9,048 nucleotides of DNA from Pseudomonadota bacterium (GTDB lineage: Bacteria; Pseudomonadota; Alphaproteobacteria; Micropepsales; Micropepsaceae): the NCBI GenBank assembly GCA_021817355.1, contig JAKAVI010000467.1, positions 1 through 9,048 on the forward strand, read 5' to 3'. Of this stretch, positions 1-7,071 are shown one piece after another; the stretch's first letter is position 1; every line of letters begins with the position of its first letter. The notes under the pieces are model-generated. The model was not told the origin of the DNA and did not search any database. It was given only the letters and a program-made list of their open reading frames with translations. The position numbers and the translations under genes were made by a program.

Positions 1-142
1 CTTCCCCCGAGGGCGTGTCCCCCCGCCCGTCAAGCCTCACCGGCTCATGGCGAGCAGGTAACCTTGTCAGAGGCTGGTGGGGTCGTCAACTTCAAAGCCT
101 TGATGATCTTGACAATTTCTCAACCAGGAGGCGCTGCAGGAA
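1..142. other. Left-edge stretch without a supported gene
   Basis: I see no gene I can support here. All three plus-strand frames are open from the left edge. One of them ends at a TAA at 59-61 after about 19 GC-ending codons and could be the tail of a plus-strand gene lying outside the window, but so short a piece cannot be judged. The frame open from 64 to 750 runs antisense to the histidine kinase and looks like a shadow. Positions 80-125 are less GC-rich than the surroundings, with no clear promoter boxes. Confidence 0.3.
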
Positions 143-162
143 GGCCTGAGATGGCTCAGGCC
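143..162 (-). terminator. Hairpin over the kinase stop codon, possible weak terminator
   Basis: A perfect 8-base inverted repeat, GGCCTGAG and CTCAGGCC, encloses a 4-base loop (151-154). On the minus strand the kinase TGA (158-156) lies inside the first arm, and the second arm is followed by TTCCTG. The stem is strong but the T-run is only two bases, so intrinsic termination would be weak. It may instead protect the transcript 3' end. No T-run follows on the plus strand. Confidence 0.4.
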
Positions 163-1883
163 GCGCGCTCGACCGCGCCCCCGAGCGGTAGTTCCACAGT
201 CACGGTGGTCCCGGCTCCAAGGTCGCTTTCGATGCTCAGGGTGCCGTCATGCATCCGGCTGAGGGCCCGCACGAGCGCCAGTCCCAGTCCGGTGCCCTCA
301 TGTGCAACAGCGACGTCCCCGCGGGCCTGGACAAAGGGATTGCCCAGCCCGGATATCGCCTCGGTGGGGATACCGACCCCGGTATCCCGTACGCTCAGGA
401 CGCAGGAGCGGCGGACCGGATCCTGCCTCAGTATTACCGTTACGGTACCGTTCCGAGGTGTGAACTTGACCGCGTTCGAGAGCAGATTGAGCAGGATCTG
501 CTTGAAGGCCCGGCGATCAGCGAAGAGCTTGAGCGGCTCACTGGGGACCTCGCGCTGCAGCCTGACCTCCCCTGCCTGGGCTCGCTCCTGCATCAGCCGC
601 AGGCAGTCTTCCACCACCGGCACCACGTTGATCAGTTTCTTTTCGATCTCGAACTTGCCCGCCTCGATCTTGGACATATCAAGAACATCGTTGATCAGGT
701 CGAGCAGATGGGAGCCCGCTTCTTGGATCAGCCCCGAATATTCGAGGTAATGGGCATGGCCGAGGGGGCCGAACATTTCGGACTTCATCACTTCCGAAAA
801 GCCGATGACGGCATTGAGCGGTGTGCGCAGCTCATGGCTCATATTGGCGAGGAACATCGATTTGCTGTGATTGGCGTTTTCGGCCGCATCCTTGGCCACG
901 ACCGCCTCTTCAACCGCCTCTTCGGCCCGTTTGAGCGCCCGCGCAAGGCCCCGTTCCAGACGACGGCGATGGGCAAGTGCGGTTCCGGTCAGGACTACCG
1001 TGAAGCTCAGCACGGCCGCAAAGCCGAGGATGACCATGACCTGATCGCGCAACGGGCTTGAGGGAAGGGTCTCGCTGTGACCGGCCAGCGCGGGAAAGAG
1101 CAGATAGGCATCCGCGACAAGCGTGCCGAGGGTCCCCCCCGCAAAGCCACGGGTGAAGGTGAGCAGCAGCACGGCGGGAAAGAACAGATAGGCGAGAGGA
1201 TAATGCCGGAATATGAGATTGACGACGAGAGCGGCCGCAAGACCGCTCAGTGCCAGCAATGTACCGGGCAGCTGGACCGTTGACATCATCGCACGGAAAT
1301 CGCGCAGCCGCGCCATCAGCAATGGCGGCAACAGTACCAGAAGGCCGAAAGCATCGCCCAGATACCAGTGAACGGCAACCGGCCAGAACGCCTGACCCCG
1401 GAGTAGTGACTGCTCGGCGGCAGCCAGCAGCGCCGATGCCATGGGGGCGGGTCCGACTGCGAGCATGAAGAATGTCCACAACAGCCGCGGTGTTGCCTGA
1501 TCCAGTACCTGCCCCGCAACACGGCGCAGCAACAGGACCATGAGCGCAATTTCAACACCGTTGCACAGAGCCAGAAAAATCGCATCGGCGGGACGGTCGC
1601 CAAAGGCCGCACTGCCGGCGATTGCAGCCAGGGTGGCCGTCAGCATCAAGGGCCAGAAGGCGCGCCGGGCCGATTTGAGCATCACCGCGCACACAACCGC
1701 ATTGGCCACCCAGATCACCGCAACCCGTCCGGTGAGGGAGGTCAGCCACAATCCACCATAGGAACAGCCGAATACGAGCGCTCCGAACAGGCTGTAGCGC
1801 AGGCTCTGCCGGATGCTTGGCGCCTGCACAAACGCCCCAGCATCCCGGGGCGAACTGACATCAAGGGACTGCGATGCGGACAT
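156..1883 (-). CDS. MASE1-domain sensor histidine kinase
   Basis: This 575-residue protein is predicted to be an inner-membrane sensor kinase. Residues about 30-305 form a series of hydrophobic segments with features of the MASE1 sensory domain, such as the WVANAVV stretch near 58 and WYLGDAFGLLVLLPPLL at 173-189. A charged helix (about 305-345, rich in A, E, K and R) links the membrane part to the kinase core. The HisKA box NMSHELRTPLNAVIGF carries the predicted phosphoacceptor His350. The ATP-binding domain shows the N box (NLLSNAVKFTP, Asn470), the G1 box (DTGVGI, Asp500) and the G2 box (GTGLGLALV, 530-538), so all catalytic motifs are present. There is no receiver, PAS or HAMP domain and no response regulator in the window, so it looks like an orphan kinase. 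The ATG at 1883 is the first good start, but its ribosome-binding site is weak. Ligand and partner are unknown; the MASE1 call rests on segment pattern. Confidence 0.93.
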   Translation of the reverse strand: MSASQSLDVSSPRDAGAFVQAPSIRQSLRYSLFGALVFGCSYGGLWLTSLTGRVAVIWVANAVVCAVMLKSARRAFWPLMLTATLAAIAGSAAFGDRPADAIFLALCNGVEIALMVLLLRRVAGQVLDQATPRLLWTFFMLAVGPAPMASALLAAAEQSLLRGQAFWPVAVHWYLGDAFGLLVLLPPLLMARLRDFRAMMSTVQLPGTLLALSGLAAALVVNLIFRHYPLAYLFFPAVLLLTFTRGFAGGTLGTLVADAYLLFPALAGHSETLPSSPLRDQVMVILGFAAVLSFTVVLTGTALAHRRRLERGLARALKRAEEAVEEAVVAKDAAENANHSKSMFLANMSHELRTPLNAVIGFSEVMKSEMFGPLGHAHYLEYSGLIQEAGSHLLDLINDVLDMSKIEAGKFEIEKKLINVVPVVEDCLRLMQERAQAGEVRLQREVPSEPLKLFADRRAFKQILLNLLSNAVKFTPRNGTVTVILRQDPVRRSCVLSVRDTGVGIPTEAISGLGNPFVQARGDVAVAHEGTGLGLALVRALSRMHDGTLSIESDLGAGTTVTVELPLGGAVERAA

Positions 1884-2066
1884 AGTTCGGTTCCGATTGT
1901 CGTCCCGAAACTACAGGCGGTACAGATAACCGGATGTTAACAGCAACCCGCTGGCATAGTGCTTTAAACACCTACGCCGCAGCAGTTGAAGGGAGTTTGA
2001 TGGAGTCTAACACAGGCGTAATCAGAGCAGACAGTTTAGCTGCGTGAGCGGCCGCTGGTGCCCGCC
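1884..2066. other. Kinase upstream region
   Basis: This gap must hold the promoter of the minus-strand kinase, but I could not find a well-spaced -35/-10 pair. It contains the palindromes GTTAAC (around 1937) and GCGGCCGC (2048-2055). A 15-codon plus-strand reading frame at 2000-2047 is preceded by GAAGGGAG only four bases from its ATG. Nothing lies downstream of it on that strand, so I do not call it a gene. Confidence 0.3.
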
Positions 2067-2105
2067 AAAAACGCAACTGCCCCCTCCCACCAGGGAAGGG
2101 GGCAG
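2067..2105 (-). terminator. Rho-independent terminator of rpsA
   Basis: Read on the minus strand just after the rpsA stop, CTGCCCCCT pairs with AGGGGGCAG, and three further C-G pairs follow past a bulged T, around a TGGT loop (2077-2105). The stem is followed by TTGCGTTTTT, a T-rich tail (plus-strand A-run at 2067-2071). This is a strong intrinsic terminator. It begins about 16 bases past the stop codon, so it separates rpsA from the kinase, which is therefore probably not co-transcribed with rpsA. Confidence 0.9.
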
Positions 2106-2121
2106 CTTGACGATAGACAGA

Positions 2122-3837
2122 TCAGCCCTCGTTGTCGTCGCTGCTCTTGCGCTTTAGGGCTGCGCCCAGAATGTCGCCGAGAGACGCGCCGGAATCGGAG
2201 GAACCGTACTGTGCCACGGCCTCCTTTTCCTCAGAGATTTCGCGCGCCTTGATCGAGAGTGAAATCTTGCGGCTGGTCTTGTCGTAGAGCGTGACCATGG
2301 CATCGATCTTGTCACCGACCCCGAAACGCTCAGGGCGCTGATCGGCGCGATCGCGCGCAAGATCGGCACGACGGATGAAGGATTTCACGCCGTCCGCGAG
2401 TTCGACTTCGACGCCACCATCATTGACGTCAGTGACGGTAACGGTGACCACGGAGTTTTTACGGATCGGACCGACCTTGTCCATTGGGTCGCCGGACAGC
2501 TGCTTGATGCCGAGGCTGACACGCTCCTTCTCCGGATCGATGTCGAGCACGCGGGCACGCACGACTTGACCTTTCTGATAATCCTTGACGGCATCATCGC
2601 CTGCCTTGTCCCAGGACAGATCCGACAGATGAACCATGCCATCGATCTCGCCATCCAGGCCGATGAAGAGGCCGAACTCGGTGATCGACTTGATCTCGCC
2701 CTCGATCTCCGTACCAGGTGGATGGGTCCCAGCAAAAGCCTGCCAGGGATTTTCCATGCACTGCTTGAGGCCAAGACTGATACGCCGCTTGTTGGAATCA
2801 ACTTCCAACACCTGCACTTCGACATCCTGGCCGGGATTTACGATCTTGGAGGGAGCAACGTTCTTCTTCACCCAGCTCATTTCGGAGACGTGCACAAGGC
2901 CCTCAACGCCTGGCTCGAGTTCGACAAACGCACCATAGTCGGTCACGTTCGTCACCTTGCCATAGAAGCGGGCGCCAACGGGATATTTGACGCCAACGCC
3001 TTCCCAGGGATCGGTCTGCAGCTGCTTCATGCCCAGGCTGATGCGCTGGGTGTCCTGATTGATCTTGATGATCTGAACGGTAACGTTTTGCCCAACCTGG
3101 AGCACCTCGGTGGGATGGCTGACACGCCGCCAGGCAATATCTGTGACATGCAGCAATCCATCAACACCACCAAGGTCCACGAAGGCGCCATAATCGGTGA
3201 TGTTCTTGACCACGCCCTCGACCACCTGGCCTTCCTTGAGACTGGCAACCAGCGACGAGCGTTCTTCTGCACGACGCTCTTCGAGCACAGCGCGACGCGA
3301 CACCACGATATTGCCGCGGCGCCGGTCCATCTTGAGGATCTGGAAAAGCTGCGGCTGGTTCATCAGCGGACCGACATCGCGCATCGGCCGCACATCCACC
3401 TGGGAGCCGGGCAGGAAGGCGACGGCGCCGTCGAGGTCGACGGTAAAGCCACCCTTGACCCGGCCAAAAATCACACCGGTCACGCGGGTTTCTTCATTGA
3501 AGGCGCGCTCTAGGCGGATCCAGCTTTCTTCACGGCGGGCCTTGTCACGGCTGAGCACCGCCTCGCCCATCGCATTTTCGACGCGCTCCAGATAGACCTC
3601 GACCTCGTCGCCAAGCTTGACGTTGACGGGCTGGCCAGGCATCGCGAATTCCTTGAGCGCCACCCGACCTTCGGTCTTCAGACCGACGTCGACGACGGCA
3701 AAATCGCTTTCAATGGCAACGATGGTGCCACGGATGACCGAGCCTTCCTGGGGGGAACGGCCTTCAAGACTGGCCGCGAGCATGGTTTCGAAATCGGCAC
3801 GGGACGGAGCGGCGATGGATTCAACGGCGTGAGACAT
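2122..3837 (-). CDS. rpsA: 30S ribosomal protein S1
   Basis: The 571-residue product is ribosomal protein S1, which binds mRNA at the 30S subunit and helps start translation, especially on structured or weak-SD messages. Six S1 (OB-fold) repeats can be placed at about residues 30-99, 117-183, 203-271, 288-358, 375-445 and 461-530. Repeats 3 and 4 are the most canonical (KNITDYGAFVDLGG near 211; TNVTDYGAFVELEPG near 296). The C-terminal tail (GASLGDILGAALKRK, from 550) and the length match alphaproteobacterial S1. The start ATG is supported by AAGGA five bases upstream (plus-strand TCCTT at 3843-3847). It follows cmk in the same direction across a 235-base leader and ends at a strong terminator. 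No key region is missing. Confidence 0.98.
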   Translation of the reverse strand: MSHAVESIAAPSRADFETMLAASLEGRSPQEGSVIRGTIVAIESDFAVVDVGLKTEGRVALKEFAMPGQPVNVKLGDEVEVYLERVENAMGEAVLSRDKARREESWIRLERAFNEETRVTGVIFGRVKGGFTVDLDGAVAFLPGSQVDVRPMRDVGPLMNQPQLFQILKMDRRRGNIVVSRRAVLEERRAEERSSLVASLKEGQVVEGVVKNITDYGAFVDLGGVDGLLHVTDIAWRRVSHPTEVLQVGQNVTVQIIKINQDTQRISLGMKQLQTDPWEGVGVKYPVGARFYGKVTNVTDYGAFVELEPGVEGLVHVSEMSWVKKNVAPSKIVNPGQDVEVQVLEVDSNKRRISLGLKQCMENPWQAFAGTHPPGTEIEGEIKSITEFGLFIGLDGEIDGMVHLSDLSWDKAGDDAVKDYQKGQVVRARVLDIDPEKERVSLGIKQLSGDPMDKVGPIRKNSVVTVTVTDVNDGGVEVELADGVKSFIRRADLARDRADQRPERFGVGDKIDAMVTLYDKTSRKISLSIKAREISEEKEAVAQYGSSDSGASLGDILGAALKRKSSDDNEG

Positions 3838-4072
3838 GAATTTCCTTCAGTGGGCTACGAAGTGGGGTCGGACCAGTCACATTGCCGCGGAGATTCCGCC
3901 AACGCCGTGACCCGCAAGACACGCTTAAAGCCGAATATGCCGACCCGGTTTGACGCCGGGCGGACTTCTGCACTTCGGCCCATCCATTCACAGAGGGCAC
4001 CCGCGCAGCAGGTTGGGTAAAATCGGAATGTGGAACACAGAACCAGCTCGGACGAGCGTCGCCGGGTCTCCT
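3838..4072 (-). promoter_or_regulatory. Leader region between cmk and rpsA
   Basis: This 235-base non-coding stretch lies between the cmk stop and the rpsA start, far longer than the aroA-cmk junction. Such a gap suggests that rpsA has its own promoter or a long untranslated leader as well as read-through from aroA-cmk. Visible elements are a short hairpin (CCCGG at 3944-3948 and CCGGG at 3956-3960, seven-base loop) without a T-run, and an AT-richer patch on the minus strand near 3940-3925 (GCATATTCGGCTTTAA) that could hold a -10 box. I could not assign a confident -35/-10 pair. Any S1 autoregulation through this leader is inference from other bacteria. Confidence 0.4.
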
Positions 4073-4744
4073 TCAACCCCTTGGCTTGGCTTCGAGCTTG
4101 GCCGCAAGCCTGGGCTCTACCAGTGCAAGGGCGGCTGCGAACGCCGCGTCTATACCCAAATTGGTAGTATCTAGCAAGGCTGCATCCTCTGCCTGGCGGA
4201 GCGGGGCCACTTCCCGTGCGCGGTCGGCCGCATCGCGGTTCACCAGCTCTTCCAGCACCTGCTGCTCGGTGCGCTGAATGCCAAGCCCGGCCAATTCCTG
4301 CCAGCGCCGGTAAGCTCTCACCTGCGGTGCCGCATCGACGAAGAGCTTGGCATCGGCATCGGGACAGATCACGGTCCCGATGTCGCGGCCATCCACCACC
4401 GCACCGGCTGCGGCGCCGGGAGGGTGGGCAATGAACTGGCGCTGATAGCGTAGCAGCGCAGCACGCACCGAGGCAATCGCCGCAAGCCTGGAGGCGGCAG
4501 CACCGACCGCGTCACTGCGCAGGCGTAGTTCGCCGGCGCGGGTATGATCGATGGCGCGCGCGGCCCCGAGGGCATCGGCCTCCGAAGCAGGGTCGCCGCC
4601 GGCGTCCAGCACGCCCAGCGCCGTCAGCCGGTAAAGCGTCCCGGAATCGAGATGGGCAAAGCCGAAATGGGCAGCAAGACGGCGGGCTAACGTGCCTTTG
4701 CCCGATGCCGCCGTGCCATCCACGGCAATGACCGGAGGACGCAT
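4073..4744 (-). CDS. cmk: Cytidylate kinase ((d)CMP kinase)
   Basis: This 223-residue cytoplasmic enzyme phosphorylates CMP and dCMP with ATP to give CDP and dCDP, in pyrimidine salvage and nucleotide supply. The P-loop is GTAASGKGT (residues about 10-18), followed by the HLDSGTLYR segment that contributes to nucleotide binding. VVDGRDIGTVICPDADAKLF in the middle is the family hallmark. The C-terminal part contains the lid and adenine-side region (NRDAADRAREVAPLRQAEDA). Length is normal for the short bacterial Cmk type. The ATG shares its first base with the last base of the aroA stop (TGATG), and GGAG lies eight bases upstream inside aroA (plus CTCC at 4753-4756), so translational coupling to aroA is likely. 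rpsA follows downstream. Confidence 0.97.
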   Translation of the reverse strand: MRPPVIAVDGTAASGKGTLARRLAAHFGFAHLDSGTLYRLTALGVLDAGGDPASEADALGAARAIDHTRAGELRLRSDAVGAAASRLAAIASVRAALLRYQRQFIAHPPGAAAGAVVDGRDIGTVICPDADAKLFVDAAPQVRAYRRWQELAGLGIQRTEQQVLEELVNRDAADRAREVAPLRQAEDAALLDTTNLGIDAAFAAALALVEPRLAAKLEAKPRG

Positions 4745-6087
4745 CAGTCAGGCTCCGCGAAATTGGCGCCCAGACGGCGCATCAGGGCGCCAAAATCGGG
4801 AAAGCTGGTGGCGATCATCCGCGTATCATCGACGGTAACAGCCTCGCGCGTGGCAAGGCCCGCAACCAGAAAGCTCATGGCGATGCGATGGTCCATATGG
4901 GTGGCAATGGCCGCCCCGCCCGGCACCTCCCTGCCCCGGCCCTCGATGACAAGCCCATCCGCCAGTTCCTCGACCACAACCCCGAGCGCCTTCAGACCGG
5001 CGGCGATCGCCGCCAGCCGGTCACTTTCCTTGACCCTGAGTTCTTCCAGACCGCGCAGCACCGTACGGCCTTCGGCAAAGGCTGCCGCCACCGCCAAAAT
5101 CGGATATTCGTCGATCATCGATGGCGCCCAGTCAGGTGGCACATCGATGCCCGCGAGCGGGCCGGACCGCACCTTCAGATCACCGATTTCCTCCCCGCCG
5201 CTGTCGCGCCTGTTGGTAACCTCAAGTGGCGCTCCCATGGCGCGCAGAGCCGCAAAAAGGCCGGTGCGACGGGGATTGAGCATCACGTCCGGCACCAGGA
5301 TCTCCGAGCCGGGGACCAGCAGCGCCGCCACCACTGGAAAGGCCGCCGAGGAGGGATCACGTGGCACCATGATTGGGGTGGCGGTGAGCTCGGCTTCCCC
5401 CACCAGCGTGATCGCTTCACCGTTTTCGAGAGGCTCAACATGGATCTGGGCGCCGAAGGCGCGAAGCATGCGTTCAGTATGGTCACGGGTAAGCGCCGCC
5501 TGCGAAATGGTACTGCGCCCGGGTGCGTTGAGTGCGGCAAGCAGGAGAGCGGATTTGACCTGCGCCGAGGCCAGAGTCAGGTGATGGCGCACCGGCAGCG
5601 CCGCCCGCGCGCCCAGCAAGGTGATCGGCATGCGGCCACCTTCACCGGCTTGGGCCTCAGCCCCGAACAGCCTGAGGGGCTCCAGGACCCGGCCCATGGG
5701 GCGCCGGCGCAGGCTGTCATCGCCGGTGAAGACCGCCCGGATCGGGGTCGTGGCCATCATTCCCATGACCAGCCGCGAGCCCGTTCCGGAATTACCGAAA
5801 TCGAGCACGTCCTCCGGTTCGCCGAGGCCGCCGACGCCAACGCCGCAGACCAGCCAGCTGCCATCCTTATCGCGCTCAACCTGCGCCCCGAACGTCCTCA
5901 TGGCTGCGGCAGTATTCAGCACGTCCTCGGCCTCAAGAAGGCCGGCGATGCGGGTTTCACCCACGCAAAGCGTACCCAGAATGAGGGCACGGTGGGAGAT
6001 CGATTTATCGCCCGGCACGGCCGCGATCCCTCCAAGCAGTGAGCCGGCGGCATGGGCGCGAAGGGGGCGGGATGATACGTCTACCAT
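4744..6087 (-). CDS. aroA: 3-phosphoshikimate 1-carboxyvinyltransferase (EPSP synthase), class II type
   Basis: AroA (447 residues) joins shikimate 3-phosphate and phosphoenolpyruvate to make EPSP, the sixth step of the shikimate pathway to chorismate, in the cytoplasm. Visible motifs include GDKSISHR (Lys28), [10 protein letters not shown] (98-106), [12 protein letters not shown] (128-139), SAQVK (174-178), RDHTE (201-205), [17 protein letters not shown] (catalytic Asp326), LRVKESDR (350-357) and MDHRIAM (398-404). GDKS, SAQVK and RDHTE, with the CP4-like stretches around 325-340, place it in class II rather than the E. coli-type class I. A fourth class II signature is altered (NPRRT where CP4 has NPTRT). 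Position 101 is Gly, where the glyphosate-tolerant CP4 enzyme has Ala100. It is the first gene of the aroA-cmk unit. The start has only a weak AGG eight bases upstream. Confidence 0.98.
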   Translation of the reverse strand: MVDVSSRPLRAHAAGSLLGGIAAVPGDKSISHRALILGTLCVGETRIAGLLEAEDVLNTAAAMRTFGAQVERDKDGSWLVCGVGVGGLGEPEDVLDFGNSGTGSRLVMGMMATTPIRAVFTGDDSLRRRPMGRVLEPLRLFGAEAQAGEGGRMPITLLGARAALPVRHHLTLASAQVKSALLLAALNAPGRSTISQAALTRDHTERMLRAFGAQIHVEPLENGEAITLVGEAELTATPIMVPRDPSSAAFPVVAALLVPGSEILVPDVMLNPRRTGLFAALRAMGAPLEVTNRRDSGGEEIGDLKVRSGPLAGIDVPPDWAPSMIDEYPILAVAAAFAEGRTVLRGLEELRVKESDRLAAIAAGLKALGVVVEELADGLVIEGRGREVPGGAAIATHMDHRIAMSFLVAGLATREAVTVDDTRMIATSFPDFGALMRRLGANFAEPD

Positions 6088-6194
6088 GGTGACTGCCTAA
6101 AGGAACCCTAGGGCCGGTCAAGTGCGCGCGGTGCCCTCGAGGCCATAAAATTGTCGGCCGACGGCAACTATCGCTTTGACAGTCGGCTCCGCCC
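6088..6194. promoter_or_regulatory. Divergent promoter region aroA / TIGR02300 gene
   Basis: The short gap between two divergent genes must carry both promoters. It includes a perfect 10-base palindrome, GTCGGCCGAC (6153-6162), right after an AT-rich TAAAAT (6146-6151), and a consensus TTGACA hexamer at 6176-6181 on the plus strand. No well-placed -10 box follows that hexamer, so neither promoter can be fixed. The palindrome could be an operator or chance in GC-rich DNA. Confidence 0.4.
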
Positions 6195-6755
6195 GTGGCA
6201 CACCCCCGTCCCTTCGCAATCACGACGGACCTTTTACCCTTGGTCAAGGCAGATCTCGGAACGAAGCGTGCATGCCCCTCTTGTGGCGCCCGTTTCTACG
6301 ACCTTCAGAAACGGCCGATCGAATGCCCAAAATGTGCATTCACCTTCGAGCCGGAGGCCCTCTACAAGCAGCGCCGGCCGCGTCAGCCGGAGCCGCAGGC
6401 CGCTGAGGCTGAAACTGAACAAGAGGACGAGGAAGAAGAGGTCGCGGAAGAGGAAGAGGAGGCCGAGGTTGAGGAGACCGAGGCTGAGGCCCCCGCGAAA
6501 GTCAAAAAGAGCCGTCCTGCGACCGGCGAGGAAGAGGACGAGTTCGAAGAAGAAGAGATTGAAGAAACCGTAGAGGACTTCGAGGACGCCGGCATGAGCG
6601 TCGTCGAGGAAGAACCGGAAGAAGACGATCTCGATCTCGGCGACGAGGTTGAGACCGATGACGATGATGAGGACCTCCTCGCAGAAGTCGATGAAGAAGA
6701 AGACGAGGATATGACCGGCATCATTGATGCCGATATCGAGAAGGACGAACCTTAA
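6195..6755 (+). CDS. TIGR02300 family protein (zinc ribbon plus polyacidic tail), function unknown
   Basis: The product has two parts. An N-terminal zinc-ribbon-like module carries two CxxC pairs, CPSC (Cys27, Cys30) and CPKC (Cys44, Cys47), around GARFYDLQKRP, the signature I associate with the alphaproteobacterial TIGR02300 family. The rest, from about residue 70, is highly acidic and low in complexity (long Glu/Asp runs), probably disordered, ending near MTGIIDADIEKDEP. No enzymatic motif or membrane segment is visible, so a nucleic-acid- or protein-binding role is possible but unproven. The start is uncertain. GTG at 6195 gives 186 residues with no clear ribosome-binding site. TTG at 6240 gives 171 residues beginning MVKADLGTKR, which resembles the usual family N-terminus and has a weak ACGGA ten bases upstream; I slightly favour it. 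The gene is divergent from aroA and followed by tRNA-Ala. Confidence 0.88.
   Translation: MAHPRPFAITTDLLPLVKADLGTKRACPSCGARFYDLQKRPIECPKCAFTFEPEALYKQRRPRQPEPQAAEAETEQEDEEEEVAEEEEEAEVEETEAEAPAKVKKSRPATGEEEDEFEEEEIEETVEDFEDAGMSVVEEEPEEDDLDLGDEVETDDDDEDLLAEVDEEEDEDMTGIIDADIEKDEP
6420..6720 (+). repeat. Low-complexity GAA/GAG-rich acidic coding stretch
   Basis: Most codons in this part of the TIGR02300 gene are GAA, GAG, GAC or GAT, giving near-repetitive purine-rich DNA on the plus strand. It is coding and in frame. It explains the long serine- or leucine/phenylalanine-rich open frames on the opposite strand, which I regard as artefacts. Length variation between strains would be expected here. 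Confidence 0.7.
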
Positions 6756-6805
6756 GGCCACCTCTCGGACACCTCGTCCGGCGACCCAAGGCCGGGCGTT
6801 GGCTC

Positions 6806-6881
6806 GGGGCTGTAGCTCAGTTGGGAGAGCGCGTGAATGGCATTCACGAGGTCAGCGGTTCGATCCCGCTCAGCTCCACCA
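6806..6881 (+). tRNA. tRNA-Ala (anticodon GGC)
   Basis: The 76-base cloverleaf folds completely. The acceptor arm is GGGGCTG (6806-6812) with CAGCTCC (6871-6877), including the G3-U70 wobble pair that identifies tRNA-Ala. The D stem is GCTC/GAGC, the anticodon stem is CGTGA/TCACG around loop ATGGCAT, and the T stem is AGCGG/CCGCT around TTCGATC. The anticodon GGC is at 6839-6841 and reads GCC and GCU alanine codons. The terminal CCA (6879-6881) is encoded. I see no second copy of the 3' end nearby, so there is no sign that it serves as an integration site in this window. Confidence 0.98.
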
Positions 6882-7071
6882 CTTCCCCCGCACAGCGCAA
6901 GCGTTTTGTTGATCCTCTCTCGGACCTGATATGCCCGCGGCCATACCCCCAAAAGAAAATCCGCAGCAGTGGCCAGGATGGACCACGCCCCTTGGGCTTG
7001 AGCTTCCATCTCATCTATAACCAGATGCGACCGGGCATGAGCCCTTTGCGGCTTCAGCTGACGGTGGCTAT
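6882..7071 (+). other. Gap between tRNA-Ala and the amidohydrolase gene
   Basis: About 190 bases separate the tRNA from the ribosome-binding site of the next gene. A TTTTGTT run (6904-6910) follows a GCG-rich stretch and may end tRNA transcription, but no proper stem precedes it. A 29-codon frame at 6931-7020 (starts MPAAIPPKENPQQWPGW) has a protein-like composition but no ribosome-binding site, so I leave it uncalled. The amidohydrolase promoter must lie here or upstream; I see no clear -35/-10 pair. Confidence 0.3.

Noticed and set aside
64..1061. Two plus-strand frames (228 and 270 codons) antisense to the kinase
   Set aside because: The histidine kinase motifs on the minus strand explain this DNA. 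The antisense proteins show no domains.
2000..2047. 15-codon frame with GAAGGGAG upstream, considered as a leader peptide
   Set aside because: No gene follows on the plus strand, the SD is too close (four bases), and the next element is the rpsA terminator.
2566..3513. Plus-strand frame of 315 codons antisense to rpsA
   Set aside because: It is a mirror of the S1 repeats, with no motif of its own. S1 on the other strand is unambiguous.
4888..6042. Long plus-strand frame (384 codons) antisense to aroA
   Set aside because: It overlaps a gene with all EPSP synthase motifs, has no recognisable domain and is the usual shadow produced by GC-rich codon use.
6234..6761. Minus-strand frames rich in Leu/Phe or Ser opposite the TIGR02300 gene
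   Set aside because: They are complements of the GAA/GAG-rich acidic stretch, hence low-complexity artefacts rather than membrane or serine-rich proteins.
6762..6925. 9-base direct repeat CTCTCGGAC on both sides of tRNA-Ala (6762-6770 and 6917-6925)
   Set aside because: It is too short, does not match the tRNA 3' end, and no integrase or element lies between the copies, so it is not evidence of an attachment site.
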